A DNA stretch of 64,000 nt from Ischnura elegans (lineage: Eukaryota > Arthropoda > Insecta > Odonata > Coenagrionidae), in the NCBI RefSeq assembly GCF_921293095.1, contig NC_060246.1:88409030-88473029 (forward strand), written 5' to 3'. The translations under genes and the position numbers were made by a program. A model generated the notes under the pieces. It ran no database searches. It saw only the letters and a list, made by a program, of their open reading frames with translations, and had not been told where the DNA came from. Positions 1-13,100 of the stretch are shown one piece after another. The first letter of the stretch is position 1. Each line of letters starts with the position of its first letter.

Positions 1-1421
1 ATGTTAGCTGGAGTCACAGCCTTCTCATAATCAATTCCAACACAATGAGAAACTTGATAAATGGTTATTGGTTTGCCTGGATGGTGTAAAAGTCACCTTT
101 AAGAAGCTGATCAATTTTTTAGTTCGGAAAAAATTGTTACTTAAAACTTCAATAGATCTTGTCATCTCTAAGAATTTTTCAAGTTTAGCAATATCTTAAG
201 TTTCATTTATTAGCTTCCATCTATAAGTTTTGAGTTTTAAATACAGTACAATATCATGGGTCACACACAGGCAACTGAGATCTGTCTCATTGTGACCCAA
301 TGTGCAGCCTTTGATTGTTTTGATCATACAGCTTGTTTCAAGAGTGATAAAGTTAATGTAAATATATCGAAATATTACCTTTCTCTCAATAATACTTTAC
401 TATGAAATATCAAACTATTAATTTACCTGAGTCGTAATTGGCAATGAAAAACGGCAGTATTTTACCTTTTGCTCTATAAAACAATGAAAGTGCATCAATC
501 TGCAATAGAGTGATGGCATCCGTACGCAAAGTGGAAGCATGGTTAATAATGAGCTTTATGCTAATCCCAAAAGATAATAGCACCTTTCACACAACCCCAA
601 AGCAATATATGCTCACTGTCTCGAAGTGGCCCATGTCTCATTGTGGCCCAATCTCCCCTACCTAATATTTCTTGCAGGAATTATAAGAAATCATTTTATT
701 TACAAAGTATCCTCCTTTGCACTGTGCTCTGGTTTATGTTGATTTTTTATTCTTATTCAGTTATACGTAAATTGTGTGTAACTATCATGCTTAGGGTAGA
801 ATTAACATGTCGTTTCATAGCAATTTTTCCGCGTTATTATTTTTATTATCACTTGTAAACTACTTCTTTAATCTCTTGCCAAAGTCTTTATTCTTATACG
901 ACCAATAACTCAATGCATACCTTCCACATGTTCTGTCATGAAGTAGATACGTGTTCGATCACCAGGAGAAATTCAGTTACCTTTCTCATCCGAATCGATT
1001 CAGTGGCTTTTTATCATGCTTTAAATTCAACATTATGAATTCAAAGCGCGCAAAGTTGCTCACCGTAAGAATTGTTGCTTAAGAAAACATATCGCGTAAA
1101 GTTAAAGGTAAACTCTCAAAGGTAAACCCTTGTCTTCCACGCGGAAGTTGAAGTCAACGTTAAATAAACCCTCAGTCCAATGCCTGCCAGATAGTAGGTT
1201 GAAGGGGTATTAAATTGGAACCCAGTTCCCTCTACAGGAACCAGCATATCCTCTTCGTGGCATCTTTGACTCATTGGAATTGAAAACTTTATTAGCTGCC
1301 AAGCGGTGTAATTACGGCAGATCACTCTTGAGTGAATGAGGTTCGTTATATCTCGTGTGAAGCGCAACCATTTCCCCTGTTCTAATTAAATTTCCCTCCC
1401 TCTCTTTTACCCCCTCTTCAG
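1..1421. other. Flank or intron before the first recognised calexcitin exon
   Basis: This AT-rich stretch ends in a pyrimidine-rich tract and an AG acceptor at 1420-1421. I looked for the missing N-terminal calexcitin exon (first EF-hand region, usually about 35 residues) and did not recognise it. The open frames here are short and resemble nothing I know. It is probably intron. Confidence 0.5.
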
Positions 1422-1541
1422 AGGATTTGCCGCATGAGAGGATGGTCCCCTGGCACTGCAAAGCACCAGGAGACGCGGGAACTTCTCCTGAAGGTTTGGG
1501 ACGGCCTAAGGCACCGGGCTGATGCCAACAGAGATGGACAG
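1422..1541 (+). CDS. Cex: Calexcitin exon (RICRMRGW ... DANRDGQ)
   Basis: A 120-nt, 40-codon exon between AG at 1420-1421 and donor GTAAGC at 1542. It encodes the helix before the EF-hand and the first seven residues of the DANRDGQ loop, and ends in phase 0 in the middle of the loop. Confidence 0.88.
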
Positions 1542-4500
1542 GTAAGCATGAAAAATTAAGCGATACTGGCTACAAAATGTAGAAGTCTATTGATTGGATA
1601 AAGAGTCGTTCTAATTTTTGTGTCAGCCAGTCAGTACTCTATCTAGAGGGAGCATTTTTAGTGGTTACAGACCGAGAATTTCTGTATTATCTGCTTCAGA
1701 TCAATATTATTTCGTTTTTGACTTCCTCCGTCCTTAATCCCCAAATTTTATTCCTATTATTAACGTCAGTATGAAAATTATTCAGTTATATAAGCTAATT
1801 TATAGTCTTTGTCGTGTTTTATTCTGTTTTTAACTGTCATTTAGCATTAAATTACTATGCAAACATATGAAGAGGATTTTTCTGTACTTATAAAATTATC
1901 TTCTGTTTTCAGACCTTTGGTTCCTATTTTCTTTGTTACCATATTTCGAATGAGTAAACTTGTAACATGTCGATTCAGATGGTTCATATTTTTTTTTTTG
2001 GAATTTTCGGAAATGGGTAATAGTGAAAAAAATTACCCATATGGAGTACTTTCTATAGGCTTCACTATGTAGAATAAGGATAGTTTTTATTTCTGTGCTC
2101 AATATTTTCAAATTTATGATAATATATGTTTAAAAATTAGTGTCAGCGGTTTAGTAGGTGTATTCAATTACAATTGAATGTTATACTGTCCAAATAATAT
2201 GTTGCCGCTTTTTTGGCCTTGAGAATTTGTGTCAATACTAATACGACAGCGAGTACATTTCATGATTTTACACAGCAATAATGTTAGAGAAATTTAAGTT
2301 TGTTCATTTGAAGTGGAATTTATTAAATTGGTTAAAATTTGATTGTTTTAACTCATGTCTCAGTAATTAATCGCTGCCCATGCCAGCTATTATGCCTAGT
2401 CTGTAGGAACTTCGCACGGTAGAACTTGACACTGCTCTGCGTGAGTATGGCATAGGAAGCATTACTGGAGATCTACTTGCTTACTCTGACTTGAAGCGGC
2501 TTGATTAGACTTGATTAGCCATTAGTTGGACTAAGCTGACTTTTGACCTTTTATTTCATAAATTGTCAGTTTCGAGGTTAAAGCAAAATCAATACAGATG
2601 GTTTGCCATAGAAAGTATAAATAAATAGTCTCTAAAGAACCAATTGCCACAGAATACGGTCTTCACATTGGAAAAAAGCCAATTACGTCAATTTAAGGTG
2701 TCTTTGACGGCAAAATTCAGCAATTTAAGTATTCCGGAACTAGGCACGTTGATAACTATACGGAGTCACCCGCAACTTTTGCGAAAATTCCTCAGATAAA
2801 AAAATCGGTGGCCTTGACCGGGATTCGAACCCGGAACTCCCGTTTTACAGTAGAGTGTTTTAGGTCGTTAAAATACCGAAGCGTCATTCCAATCTTCTAC
2901 GGTAAGTCCACTAATTCCCATCCGAGTTCGAATACCGGTCAGGGCGAATAACTTTATCACTGTAGAAGTTTCGCACTCTAGGATTCAGGTTTTTATCGCT
3001 GTAAGCATCAAACACTGCGGGAAGCGCATTTTAGAATCAATTCCTTTCCTCCCATGTTATACGTGAGGGTAACGTCCATCAGTTTTGATGCGAAACGAGC
3101 TCATTTTTGCTCTCTTTGTTCAGTACGTTTCTCTTACAATTTCCCTCTTCTCTCACGTTTTTCAGGTCAGCCACGAAGAGTGGTGCTCCATGTGGGACGA
3201 GTACGCCAGGGACACGGACCGAGCACTAGAATGGCAGCACTCGTACATGAACTTCATGTTCGACCTCGAGGACACGTCCGGTAAGCCATCCAGGACCTCT
3301 GACCGCTGAATAAGAGAACGCCGGACTGCATAAAAAATGCAATCTACTGTCGGGTGCCCAACCTCCCCGCTCGGTGCTCTGGTTATCCAGTCAGCCATGG
3401 CTTTCCCGTCATTGGTAACCTGCTTTCCATAGTCCTCGAACGCTTGAACAAATAATGAGGAGCAATTGTTAACGAGACTCTCCAGGAGATGGATTATTTA
3501 CCGCATTAAAAGATTAGATTGCACGGAAAAGAGCCACTTGATTGAAAGCAGGACTTGCGTTGACGGCGAATCGATGTTTTATTCAACACCCCGGAATTCG
3601 AAGGCATGGTAGACGAGAAAGGGATGGGATTCATAGGTTTGTGAGGGAAAATTTGAATCCATGGCTCATAATCGGATAAGATGAGGCCGGAGAAATCAAA
3701 ATATATGTTAGTTTGGCTTAACGATGAAAATAATATGCTTATTTAATTCTATATTAGAAAATAAAACCGGTATTTGATAAGAATTTTTCATCGGCATTCA
3801 TTCCTTGAGAATATGAAATAAACTTTATCAATCGCCCATTTTATAAGATTACCCATCCATGATAAATAACTCTCGTAAGTTTTCAATAAAAGTTTCTATT
3901 TCAAAATTTCAATAATAAGTGCTTATATGCTTTAAGTTTTCACTTTTCTTTTAGTAATTTCAATTTTACCCAAGTAGATGCTGCTTGATCTTTATTTCGT
4001 TAGGAAGCATTACTTCCTCTCCTACAGGCGCCGGAATATTCGCGCCTGCAAAATCCTCCTTCCTAATTCGCCCGAATCAAGAAAAGAATCTTTCTACATC
4101 TCATAAAATTGGCGATTTCTTCATAATAGTAGCATTTCCACTAAATTTGTATTGGAGAAGATAAAAAATTCGAGTGCCACGTAACGTAATACGACGTCGT
4201 AGGAAGGGTCAAGAACTAGCATAAAATTGTATCAATTGATTTTTGGATACCCCTTAAGGAAGCCCAACCTTTGCTGGAAAGTGTTGTTGCATACCTTCGC
4301 AGCGGCGGATCCAGGATAGGGCCAAAAGGGGTTTGGGTGGGGATAATCTTGCAGCAATACTGGTGGTCCGAAAAAATTACCATTCTATCTGGTGCAAATT
4401 GGATACCCAAGGGGGGGGCTGTAGCCCCCTGACGACCCCCTCCCCACACAGATCCGCTACTGTGCCTTCGTATGACCCATTTTCGTAGCTTAACATTATA

Positions 4501-7500
4501 ATTTACGCTCCTAAAATTTTCAGTGCACAGTAAGGAAAGGACGAATCTGTGCAGGCATAATGAGACTTTTTTCATAGTATGTGCGAGGAGGACAGTATAG
4601 TGGAAAATGGCAGAAGGTTAAAATCAGAAGATAAAAACCTTTTTAGCTGCATTTTTATCCTATGAATTGCGACTTGTACCATCTTCCTTTTCATCCTTCG
4701 TGATTTCGTGGTAAACTATCACTTTTAATTTACTTTATAGATTCCAAATGTCTTTTATTCGTGCATTCCGACCGGTTTTAACCCATTCATATTATTCTAA
4801 GGAAAATAATTAGTATTTCCCTTGATGATGACACAAAAGTGTTGAAACAGCTCTTGGTAAACTAAATATAAAATTAGTTGGAACTTACAAAAATTTATTC
4901 TATAAATATAACCACCATGTTAAGTTGCTGTGAACAGGGCTAGGTATATTCTTTGCGTCAAGTTAGTGTGTCATCCTTTCTCAAGGTAGGATGCGAACTT
5001 GATGGAAACTATGGATTGGATATGAAGGACAGAGAGGGTATTTGTGTCCCGTTTCCAATGATGAGAACTCATCTCCTCCTCATCCTCTCAGTCCCCCTGC
5101 GCGCCCTCTGGACAAATTCCGGACGTGGCTCCCGACTGTATTGACTGAGGGTAGAGAGAGAGAGAGAGATAGTCTTGGACGGTCGGTCTTCGCAGACGGC
5201 ATGTTTGAACGCCGAAACTTTGCTCGTCCCTCCTCCCTTTCACCCTTTAAACTGCACCACGACATTCCAGAGTTGCACGTGAGGAGGTTGAGCTATGTCC
5301 GTCGCATGCCTCCCATTCGCCGCAAGACGGAAGATCAACAAGGCCGCGGAATGGATGGGTGTGTCGACGGCCGGAGTGCTCCTGTTTCGCATCTCAAAGA
5401 CTTGGGTTCGAATTTTGTCCATGTCCTGGAACTCAGGGTGGGAAAAATGTCTTAACTCCACGCAGGGTCAAAATTTGTTTGAGATTAGTGCAGCACGATT
5501 GATGTAGCAGTATTTAGTGTGCTTGGGTTCATCACTTATAGGTACAATATCTCTTATTTCCTTATATTTTACTGGTCTCTTATTTCCCTATATTTTACAA
5601 TATCTCTTATTTCCTTATATTTTACTGGCCGCGTTTTAGGAGGGAGAAAGTCAAATATATAATACCGTGTTAGCTAAAGAAATAGTACGCGGGGTACAAC
5701 CGAAACCACTGAATACAGCTGCAGTGACCTGCGAAAGCTTTAACCAAGCAATACAATCGGTATATTCTCGCAGTTGATATTGCTGGAAAGGAATTACTAA
5801 TATTATAAGGGATGTTTTGGTAAAATGCTTTTCTTTTGATGCCTTTGCTTATGCTTTGACAGCATTATTTGCGAATAAAAGGCAGTTGTCCAGCTGTACC
5901 TCATGCCCCAATGTGACGATCACAGCGTGACTTCATTTTCAGAGTTTCGTCCATCAAAGAATACGAGACGAAAAAGATTCCCGAGAACAACTAATCGAGG
6001 TCTTATTTCTTCTCTCACAGTTTTCTTTCTAAATAAACTTTCTTTACCAACCGACCTCGGCTCACATATTAGAATGAGTGGCCAGTTATTGCCGTCAATT
6101 ATTCTAAAAACTGTGTACACACACGAAATATAAAAATCGATGTTTGCCACATTTCCAAGTTTTATGAACTGGTTTCTGGAAAACGTATAGGATATTGCTA
6201 ATGGTGACTAACGAAGAAATCAACTGATTGCAACCTCAGTTTTTGACAGATACCGGTAGTTATGCTTGTCAGAAAAAAATTAAAGGTTCCCACTCTCCAA
6301 ACTTCACGAAATCTGTCGGAAAAGAGGATCAGATAACATTCTTACTTGTGACAATGTAGAATGTTTTTGATTTCACTCATTCTTATTTCCATGCATAAAT
6401 GTCGTCCTTTGATGAAACCTTGCCGATTTCTATCTCAGCCTAAAGGAGTTAAATCTGGCACGTCTATGACCGTAATTGTAATTAGGCCAAGGCAGTAACG
6501 TTGTGTCCCCAGAGTCTGGGAACACGTGGGGTCATAAATTAATCCATTGCTCCGTAGATTACGATCTTGACTTGCTATAATGGCCCATATGATACTATAA
6601 TCCCTATAGATATACTCTCCGAAATGGCAATTGCTTCCTGCAGTCTCAGCCGCCTCAGGTCGCATCGAAGTTAAGGATCGTGATCGATATAGCCCGCGCT
6701 TACAGGAATATGAAATCTTACATGAAAAAAGAGGAAATGACTCTCCTAAATTTAGACGACAGCGAAGAGTTATATTAATCCAGCCATGGTAGGGTAGTGA
6801 GGGTCAAGAGTCCGCGTGGGGCAAGATTCCTTTCCCGAAACATTTCTCAAAATACCGGGACGATATACTATTTTTAGTCAATAAGTTTCATTTATGTGAC
6901 CAAATGTAGCACAGAGGTGCATTTAGTGGAAGAAAACGAACGGCAGGTCGTGAGTTTTTCTTATTTTTCATTTTTACGTAACGTTCATCTAAATTGTAGG
7001 ACCGCGTAAATTTTATCTCTGCCTTAGGCGTTTATTGAATTATTATGTTTGTCCTGAGTTCCTTTATATGCATTCTTTGCCTCGAAAATTTATGCAGTTA
7101 GCTTGTTCTCAGCTCACCATGTGGTTGTGTTATGCCGTATTTGGTGCCGCAAGTGATGTTGGGGCAAGTGTCCGCATGAGGACTCTTGCCCTAAGGGTGT
7201 TGACTACGGCCCGACTTTATAACATTACTTTCTATAACCTCAAAGTTTCTGCTATAAATATTTTTTGATGACCGCATTGAAAGAGAATGCGGACCTGTAA
7301 GAGAATAACCGATTGGAAAGCATTTGGAAGACAAATTTTTGCGGTAGCTACCGTTGGGCTACAACCTTGTCGCGGTGGAAATGCTTGCGCGTTCCTATGA
7401 CCCATAGAGCGGCATTGGCGGGATTAATTCTAAATTATTCCCGGTAGGGCCACCCATGCCGGATAGGTCGAAGGGTAGGAGCCAGACGAAAGGTAGTCCA

Positions 7501-10182
7501 CGTGATGGTGTCATGTGAAAAACACTGTTGGAATGGAAGTGGGAAACCCTTCCAACTACCTCTTCCCTGAAAACATGGAGTACACTAAGAGGAACAATGA
7601 AGAATCCATTTCCCTTCCTGCGATAGAATTTTGTAAGACTCATTTCATTCGTGTCATGTCTTTACCTTTCTATAGTTCACAAAAAGCTCAGCCAGTAGAT
7701 AAAACACTCTTTGGTCCGCTGAAATGATTTTACATGTCTGAGCATAATAAATGAATGGATAACCTCGGAAGAGGAATCACCCAATTTCAAGTAGTAATGT
7801 TGTTTAGGAGGGCCTAAGGGAAAATAGCAAATGTCAGAAAAGGGATTATAGACTTGCGGTATTTACTCATTTGGTCCAGACGTGTTAAGTGAGGCTGATT
7901 CTCACCCTTCATTGGTTACAGGCAGGTTGGATCCGAATCAAGGAGGAGATGAAATGGAAAAATAGAGGGAACGCCGCGCCGGGAGATAAAATGAACATAG
8001 AAGATAGAGAAGCTTTTTTACCGTCAAATATTCCTCCCTTTACCCCTTTACCACATTCATGTTGATTCAATTCTCTTCAACCTTCCACCTCTGAGAATAA
8101 CTTGCCTCATCGGGACATGTGCCACACATCGGGAGGCACATGTCCCTCTTGAGATAATTAGCCCATATGCAAAAGCATTGCAAGCGCAAAAGAGGCGTAA
8201 AAACTCAAAGCGGTTTGAAATTCTTATCAGTTCCCCAACACCAAAAAGCTAAACGTAAAGATATCTAAAATCAAGGTGAAGGGTTGCACTACTGAGCGGT
8301 GGTTTGGCAAACTTCACTCCACCAGAAAAACTGATGACTGTGGAGGTTGTGGAGAATTGTATTCAGATCCACCAATTGCTGAATGGATAATGTGTTATTA
8401 ATGTAAAACGTAAAGGAAATAACTTTTCACCACATGTTCTGGAAAGGGAAAGTTCATATGTGAAGATTTCTCTTTGTTTTTCTCTTCCATTATGCTGAAT
8501 AATGGCAGTTCTTTATTTTTTCTGCAGCAATGGAAGATACGTAATGTAGTACACGAAATAGAGAACAAATAGTGTAAAAATAAAAATTTTTGCTAGAACC
8601 TAAATTAATAATATCTGCAATTGTTTGTTAGATGCGTATTCTTGCCCCTCATTCCCCTATTTATGTCCTCATGTTAGTGCATTGCATTCCTCCATGTCAC
8701 CCGAAACCAATCCTTTTTTCTATACGTCATAATATTCTTCTTACTCCCGTTCTTCCTTATCTTTTCTAAGTGCCTATCTTTTTGCCTTCTTCGGGGGAAT
8801 ATTCTCTCCATTTTGAGATCCATTTTATTAAGAAAATGTTGGAAAAAGCAAAACTAATAAATTATCAATTTTTAATAAGTAAATCCATATAGGTCTTGAC
8901 ACTAAAATATTAAGTTACTGCTTTATCGTACCAATATTTTATGAATTATATCCCATTCATAATTCTTATTTCATCTAAGCTTTCATTTAAAATGTTCCTG
9001 TCTTTTCCATTGCAGGTGATGGATGCATAGACGAAGAGGAATTTACCACCGTGTGTTCGAGCTACGGCATTAGTCCGGAAGAGTGCTCTGTAGCATTCAG
9101 AAAATTTTCTGGGGTAAATTTCAATACATTCTTAACTTAATTCGTATTTAACTTATTTCTTACCTATCATACCATCATTGTTGTGAAAAAATTCCATATT
9201 TTGCTCACTCCTGATGGTTAATAACGCTCTTACTTTGATATGAATCCATTCAGCTTAGTAACTCGTATCATCATCATGTTTATTTTGTACACATATATAT
9301 TCATGTTCAATTTTGCTTAAAGAATTTTTCACATTTTATTCAATCGAGATGTTACAGGTTGAGAGAATTCATTTTATTTCTTGATTCAATGAGAACTACT
9401 GTTACGATTCTCTTTTTTCATCTGGCCTAAGTTGGAAGTGGGTTACCTATTACCTGTAGATTTCAAAAAAGGTTGTCACATTTATGCGAATATTTATTTT
9501 AAGGGTTCTAAAATATTTTAAGTGGAGACTTTTACGCTCTTCAAGTGATATCAAAGTATTGAAAAAATAACCCATCACCCCACGGAATAAAAAAATATTA
9601 TTATTATATTTTTAGGAAATAAATATGAAATATCCAGTGGCGTGCTTACGTGCAGTAAAATACGAAAATAAAATAATATGGATGTAACTTTATCCTTTGT
9701 AAATTATCAGTTTATTTTAATGCATAATTTAAAGAATCTGATTAATAATGAGTTTTCTTGTGAAATTTTGTGGTAACCAATACTATCCATAAATATTAAT
9801 TAAAAACTTTCGTATGGCTGGAGGTAAAATTTTGTCTCGTTTCTTCATTAACAAATTGAATGTACTAATATTTCGATGGGTGTCCAGTAAGTCGCCAGTA
9901 ATGAAAGCAATTGGAAATATCATGAGATGACTGATTTCAATCGCTCGGCATTTTTTACGCTATTACAGCTGTTTTATCACATTTAAGTGCATACCCTTTT
10001 TTTTTAATGAATTGATAAATTTTTATGTCACAGCAATTAAATATTATTCTTCTCTCTGTTTATAGGGCAAAAGCAAGGAGGTCTCCCGCGAAGCTTTCGA
10101 AGAGCTTTGGAAAGATTACTTCGCATCCGAAGACCCTGATGCTCCTGGAAACTTTATATTTGGAAAGACATCGTTCAACTAA
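1422..10182 (+). CDS. Cex: Calexcitin / sarcoplasmic-type EF-hand calcium-binding protein (5' incomplete)
   Basis: Four exons (1422-1541, 3166-3280, 9016-9113, 10066-10182) join with matching phases and GT/AG borders into one 149-residue open frame ending at TAA 10180-10182. The first exon opens in frame on R-I-C-R-M-R-G-W, which in the family lies about 35 residues into the protein, so the start is missing. A canonical EF-hand loop ([12 protein letters not shown]) spans exons 1 and 2. A second ([12 protein letters not shown]) spans exons 2 and 3, with Asp/Ser/Asp/Cys/Asp/Glu at the ligand positions. The C-terminal hand is degenerate. The tail [12 protein letters not shown] is the calexcitin signature. 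Calexcitins are cytosolic neuronal calcium sensors or buffers; the squid protein is linked to ryanodine-receptor and potassium-channel modulation. The function here is inferred from family membership. Confidence 0.9.
1542..3165 (+). other. Calexcitin intron
   Basis: A 1.6-kb AT-rich intron. Its only recognisable content is the inverted pair of tRNA-derived repeat fragments near 2751-2990. The acceptor is a TCTCACGTTTTTCAG-type tract ending at 3165. Confidence 0.8.
2751..2990. repeat. SINE family A, inverted pair (minus copy then plus copy)
   Basis: Positions 2751-2870 carry a minus-strand tRNA-derived repeat with a clear B-box complement (GGGATTCGAACCC at about 2820-2832). It continues to a TTTTAGGTCG segment that corresponds to GCTTTAGC in the copies near 26 kb. 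About 50 bp further on, near 2920-2950, a plus-strand B box (GAGTTCGAATACC) and the GTCAGGGCGAAT tail of the same family appear. This head-to-head arrangement matches the fold-back pair at 25921-26205. Confidence 0.6.
3166..3280 (+). CDS. Cex: Calexcitin exon ([13 protein letters not shown] ... FDLEDTS)
   Basis: A 115-nt exon entering in phase 0 and leaving in phase 1 at donor GTAAGC. It completes the first EF loop (VSHEE), encodes the WCSMWDEYA helix, and opens the next hand ([10 protein letters not shown]). The conserved tryptophans and the F-M-F-D-L motif match the family. Confidence 0.9.
4300..4462. mobile_element. hAT-like MITE, 163 bp
   Basis: The element begins CAGCGGCGGATCCAGG and ends ATCCGCTACTG, giving short imperfect inverted termini. 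The flanks TACCTTCG (4292-4299) and TGCCTTCG (4463-4470) are an 8-bp target duplication matching at 7 of 8. The interior has no coding capacity. The 8-bp duplication and CAG-type ends suggest a non-autonomous hAT element. Confidence 0.75.
5153..5168. repeat. (GA)n microsatellite
   Basis: An uninterrupted GA dinucleotide run of about 16 bp inside the calexcitin intron. Confidence 0.85.
5544..5628. repeat. Short tandem repeat, 53-bp period
   Basis: A 32-bp segment starting ACAATATCTCTTATTTCC occurs identically at 5544-5575 and 5597-5628. The 21 bp between them is a partial copy of the same motif, so this is a small local tandem duplication. Confidence 0.85.
9016..9113 (+). CDS. Cex: Calexcitin exon ([13 protein letters not shown] ... 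FRKFSG)
   Basis: A 98-nt exon, phase 1 to phase 0, between TTGCAG and GTAAAT. It carries the rest of the third EF loop (GDGCIDEEE) and the helix [12 protein letters not shown] that is typical of calexcitins. Confidence 0.9.
9114..10065 (+). other. Calexcitin last intron
   Basis: A 952-bp AT-rich intron ending in a TCTCTGTTTATAG acceptor. No repeat or gene was recognised. Confidence 0.8.
10066..10182 (+). CDS. Cex: Calexcitin terminal coding exon
   Basis: A 117-nt exon encoding [19 protein letters not shown] and the C-terminal signature [12 protein letters not shown] plus one extra Asn before TAA. The fourth EF-hand loop lacks the usual acidic ligands, as is common in this family. Possible polyadenylation signals AATAAA lie at 10811 and 10913 and again near 11770; the sequence does not decide between them. 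Confidence 0.92.
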   Translation, partial: GKSKEVSREAFEELWKDYFASEDPDAPGNFIFGKTSFN

Positions 10183-13100
10183 CCTGGGAAGATGGCGGCG
10201 TAGATAGAGAGAAAGAGAGATATGAACCATGTTGAACGGTTCTCATTGTCACTAAAACCTCCGGGTACCAACGTGGAATACCGCGCCTGTACTCTGTTCC
10301 AAATCCTCTCCCTTCTACACAAGCTTCCCATTCTACCAACCCTGAGCCCACACTCCCATACTCTTTCTCCCAACTAATGATTGCATCCAACGTCCTCATA
10401 CTTGTTCTAGCACAAGCAATTATACTGCCTTAGTCACCGAATTTGAGCATCGTTGTGACGGAGGTTTTTAAGGAGGAGAATGCGGAATAACATACAACAA
10501 TTTTGAACGACTCATGTAGCCTTCATGCACTGGCTACCGCTGATAATTAACGTTTCGGCTAGGTTTGCTAGGATTTCATCGCTCTTTCCTCGTCTTTTTC
10601 CACTTGATATTAGTTGTTCAGATATCTCGCTGTTGATCGTCTCTTCGGCATTTCCCAGCAATATCTTAATTCCAAAATTGGAAACCCGATTAATCTACAT
10701 ATTTTTGGCTTCCAAGAAAGTATTTGTAAAGCAAGCGATTTTTAACTCTTGAAACGTTCAAAAATTTCGTTCTGTTGAATTCAGAATGTCATTTTCGGAA
10801 TTTTCAGCGTAATAAATCTGTTAGTAAATTTTTCATGTCTGTTTGACAAGAGTTTTATGAATTAATTGGAAAATTCTGAATACAAATGGGTTCAATGATA
10901 TATACCTGACAGAATAAAAATATCTCTTCCGAGGCGAAGAATGCATTGAAATCATTATGGAGGCAAATATTTGTGCGAGACGTAAATTTTAAACCTTTCA
11001 AGTCCTCGTTAATGAGTCGAATCAATTGATAATTATTTTAAGAAAAATACCAAATTATGGTTTAATGTTATTAATATTGAAATAGATAGTAGGCAATTTT
11101 ATTCCTTGATATAGATAATTGTTGAAGCGACATTTAGTAATTACTGAGTACTGTAGCGTTTTCAATTTTTAAGAAATAACTAAGCCTTGTGGTTGACAAC
11201 GTTGCTAAGATGTTGAGAGGAATAGGGGCTTAAGCAATGAACCGTAGACCTAGAAAAATGCATTCCAGTTAGTCACCCACTCGGTTCTTACCTGATGCGA
11301 ATCTAAATTCCCTAGATCAGTGAGAATTTCGTAAATTATGAAGGCAAGATTGAATATATATAACTGCCAATTAAGTTAGGCAAAATCATTTGAAACTTTT
11401 CTTGTAATACGTATTACCACATTTGTGCATGCTATCCTCTATAATTATCTATATATGTGTATATTGTTTGTTGTTTATTAATGTTTAAATAACTCTTTAT
11501 CTACGTTTAACAAAATTTGACATATCAAATCAAAAGTCAAAGATACGCCATTTTCATAGTCCTGTCAGTCAACGACACCATCTGTAGGTATTTGGCTGAT
11601 CATATTCTGAAATAAATGCCTGTATTCATTTAATAATGAATTTTGCCTTCCTAAAGATGCCATACTACTTATACTCCGCTGTAACGGCAGGCTCAAAGGA
11701 ATGTAGGCCTGTTTATTTAGCTTTCCGTTATAATTGTGTTACTTGTTGTGTGTGGTGTTAAGTTTGGAAACAATAAAGATACAATATCTGATTTTACGTG
11801 TTATTAATTCATAAATCCACCAGATGTGTCCAATACTTGAACCAAAATAACGGAATAGAAGTTATTTACTCTGATTCCGATGAGATGGATTCCATTTTAA
11901 TATTGTCCTCATCGGTAAATATCAGTGAAAATAACTACAATTAACCTCATTGTGGTATTATTTTTTGATCCAGCAGTAAATACTTATAAATTATAGGTAA
12001 TTAATGCGAAAATTCTAACGCACAATTGATTTTTTCGATCAAGATGAATGCTAAACGAGTTTCAATAAATTATTTCGTCCACCTGAAGCTAGGGTTGGAT
12101 TAAAAAGGTTGTTTTGGGGGAAGTTCGTCACTTTCCGCGGAGACTTTATGGCATGTAAAAACTCTCAGCGATTATGTGTCTGAGGTGTGATATTCGTGGA
12201 CAAGTTGCCGCTGGATATTAATCTGGTTTTTTGCACTTATTTATTTTGAGCTGTTGACTATATAATGTTTTGGAAAACCACCTTGATGATAAAATATTCT
12301 CATTTTTTTAGAAAACACGAGGGATGGGATCGGCTGCCAATTCCCCGTTAATTCGCCCCTGCCTGAAGCTCACAATCGTTTATGAGTTGACTTGAATTAG
12401 CAGTTTGCCAAAAAAATAGCAAATAAAATTTCAAGGCATGAATACATGGTTATCGATAAGATATATCGATGTGAACAGTTCTTGAGATAGTTAAATTCTA
12501 GTAGTAAAGCGAGGAAGGTGAACATAATGAAGGGGCTCATGGATGAGAGGTATTGGACCCTATGTCCAAGTGAAGACGTAAATGACATGTGGTATGGAAG
12601 GAAAGCTGAATTTATCATGAAAATGTCGAATTTATACCAAAATCAAAATGGATGGGTATAATCTTTGTATGATAATAAATTTTCGAAAGATATTCCCATA
12701 AATTTTGTTCGTAACGTTTGTGAGTAAAATCTTGAATACCAGAGTCCGTATTTACTCATTCAAGGCTGTACCGCTGCATCTCGAAATTCCTTATTTCGGG
12801 AAGAACTTGAGAAAGCAATTGCTAAGGACCCTCTAATTTTCAGTGAATAAGCAAGTTACTCTTTGCCGCGCCCAAAAATCCATTTGCATTTTCGTTTTCA
12901 TTTGTTAAAATTCTGGGTTAACTATCTTAGCATTTTCCATCGTGCCGTGCCCTTGAAAATGCTGATTGAGACACTGGGTGGGATTTTTATATTTTAAACA
13001 TTCCAAAAACTTTTAATATACTCGTAAGCCGCGGGGCGACTTCCTTTATTAACCGGCGCGCTAAGGTGTTTTGATTAGAAGTCGCATGACTCACGTGAGT

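Larger units (their letters stand above)
3281..9015 (+). other. Long calexcitin intron
   Basis: A 5.7-kb intron with a hAT-like MITE at 4300-4462, a GA microsatellite at 5153-5168 and a short tandem repeat at 5544-5628. The patch 5080-5460 is GC-richer and has overlapping open frames on both strands (up to 137 codons) with no recognisable domain; I regard them as chance. Otherwise I see nothing. Confidence 0.75.

Noticed and set aside
4216-4575. 119-codon minus-strand open frame
   Set aside because: It runs across the MITE at 4300-4462 and its glycine-rich part is the MITE's G/C runs.
5042-5455. 137-codon plus-strand open frame in the calexcitin intron
   Set aside because: Open frames overlap on both strands in a GC-richer patch; that is expected from composition, and no domain is visible.
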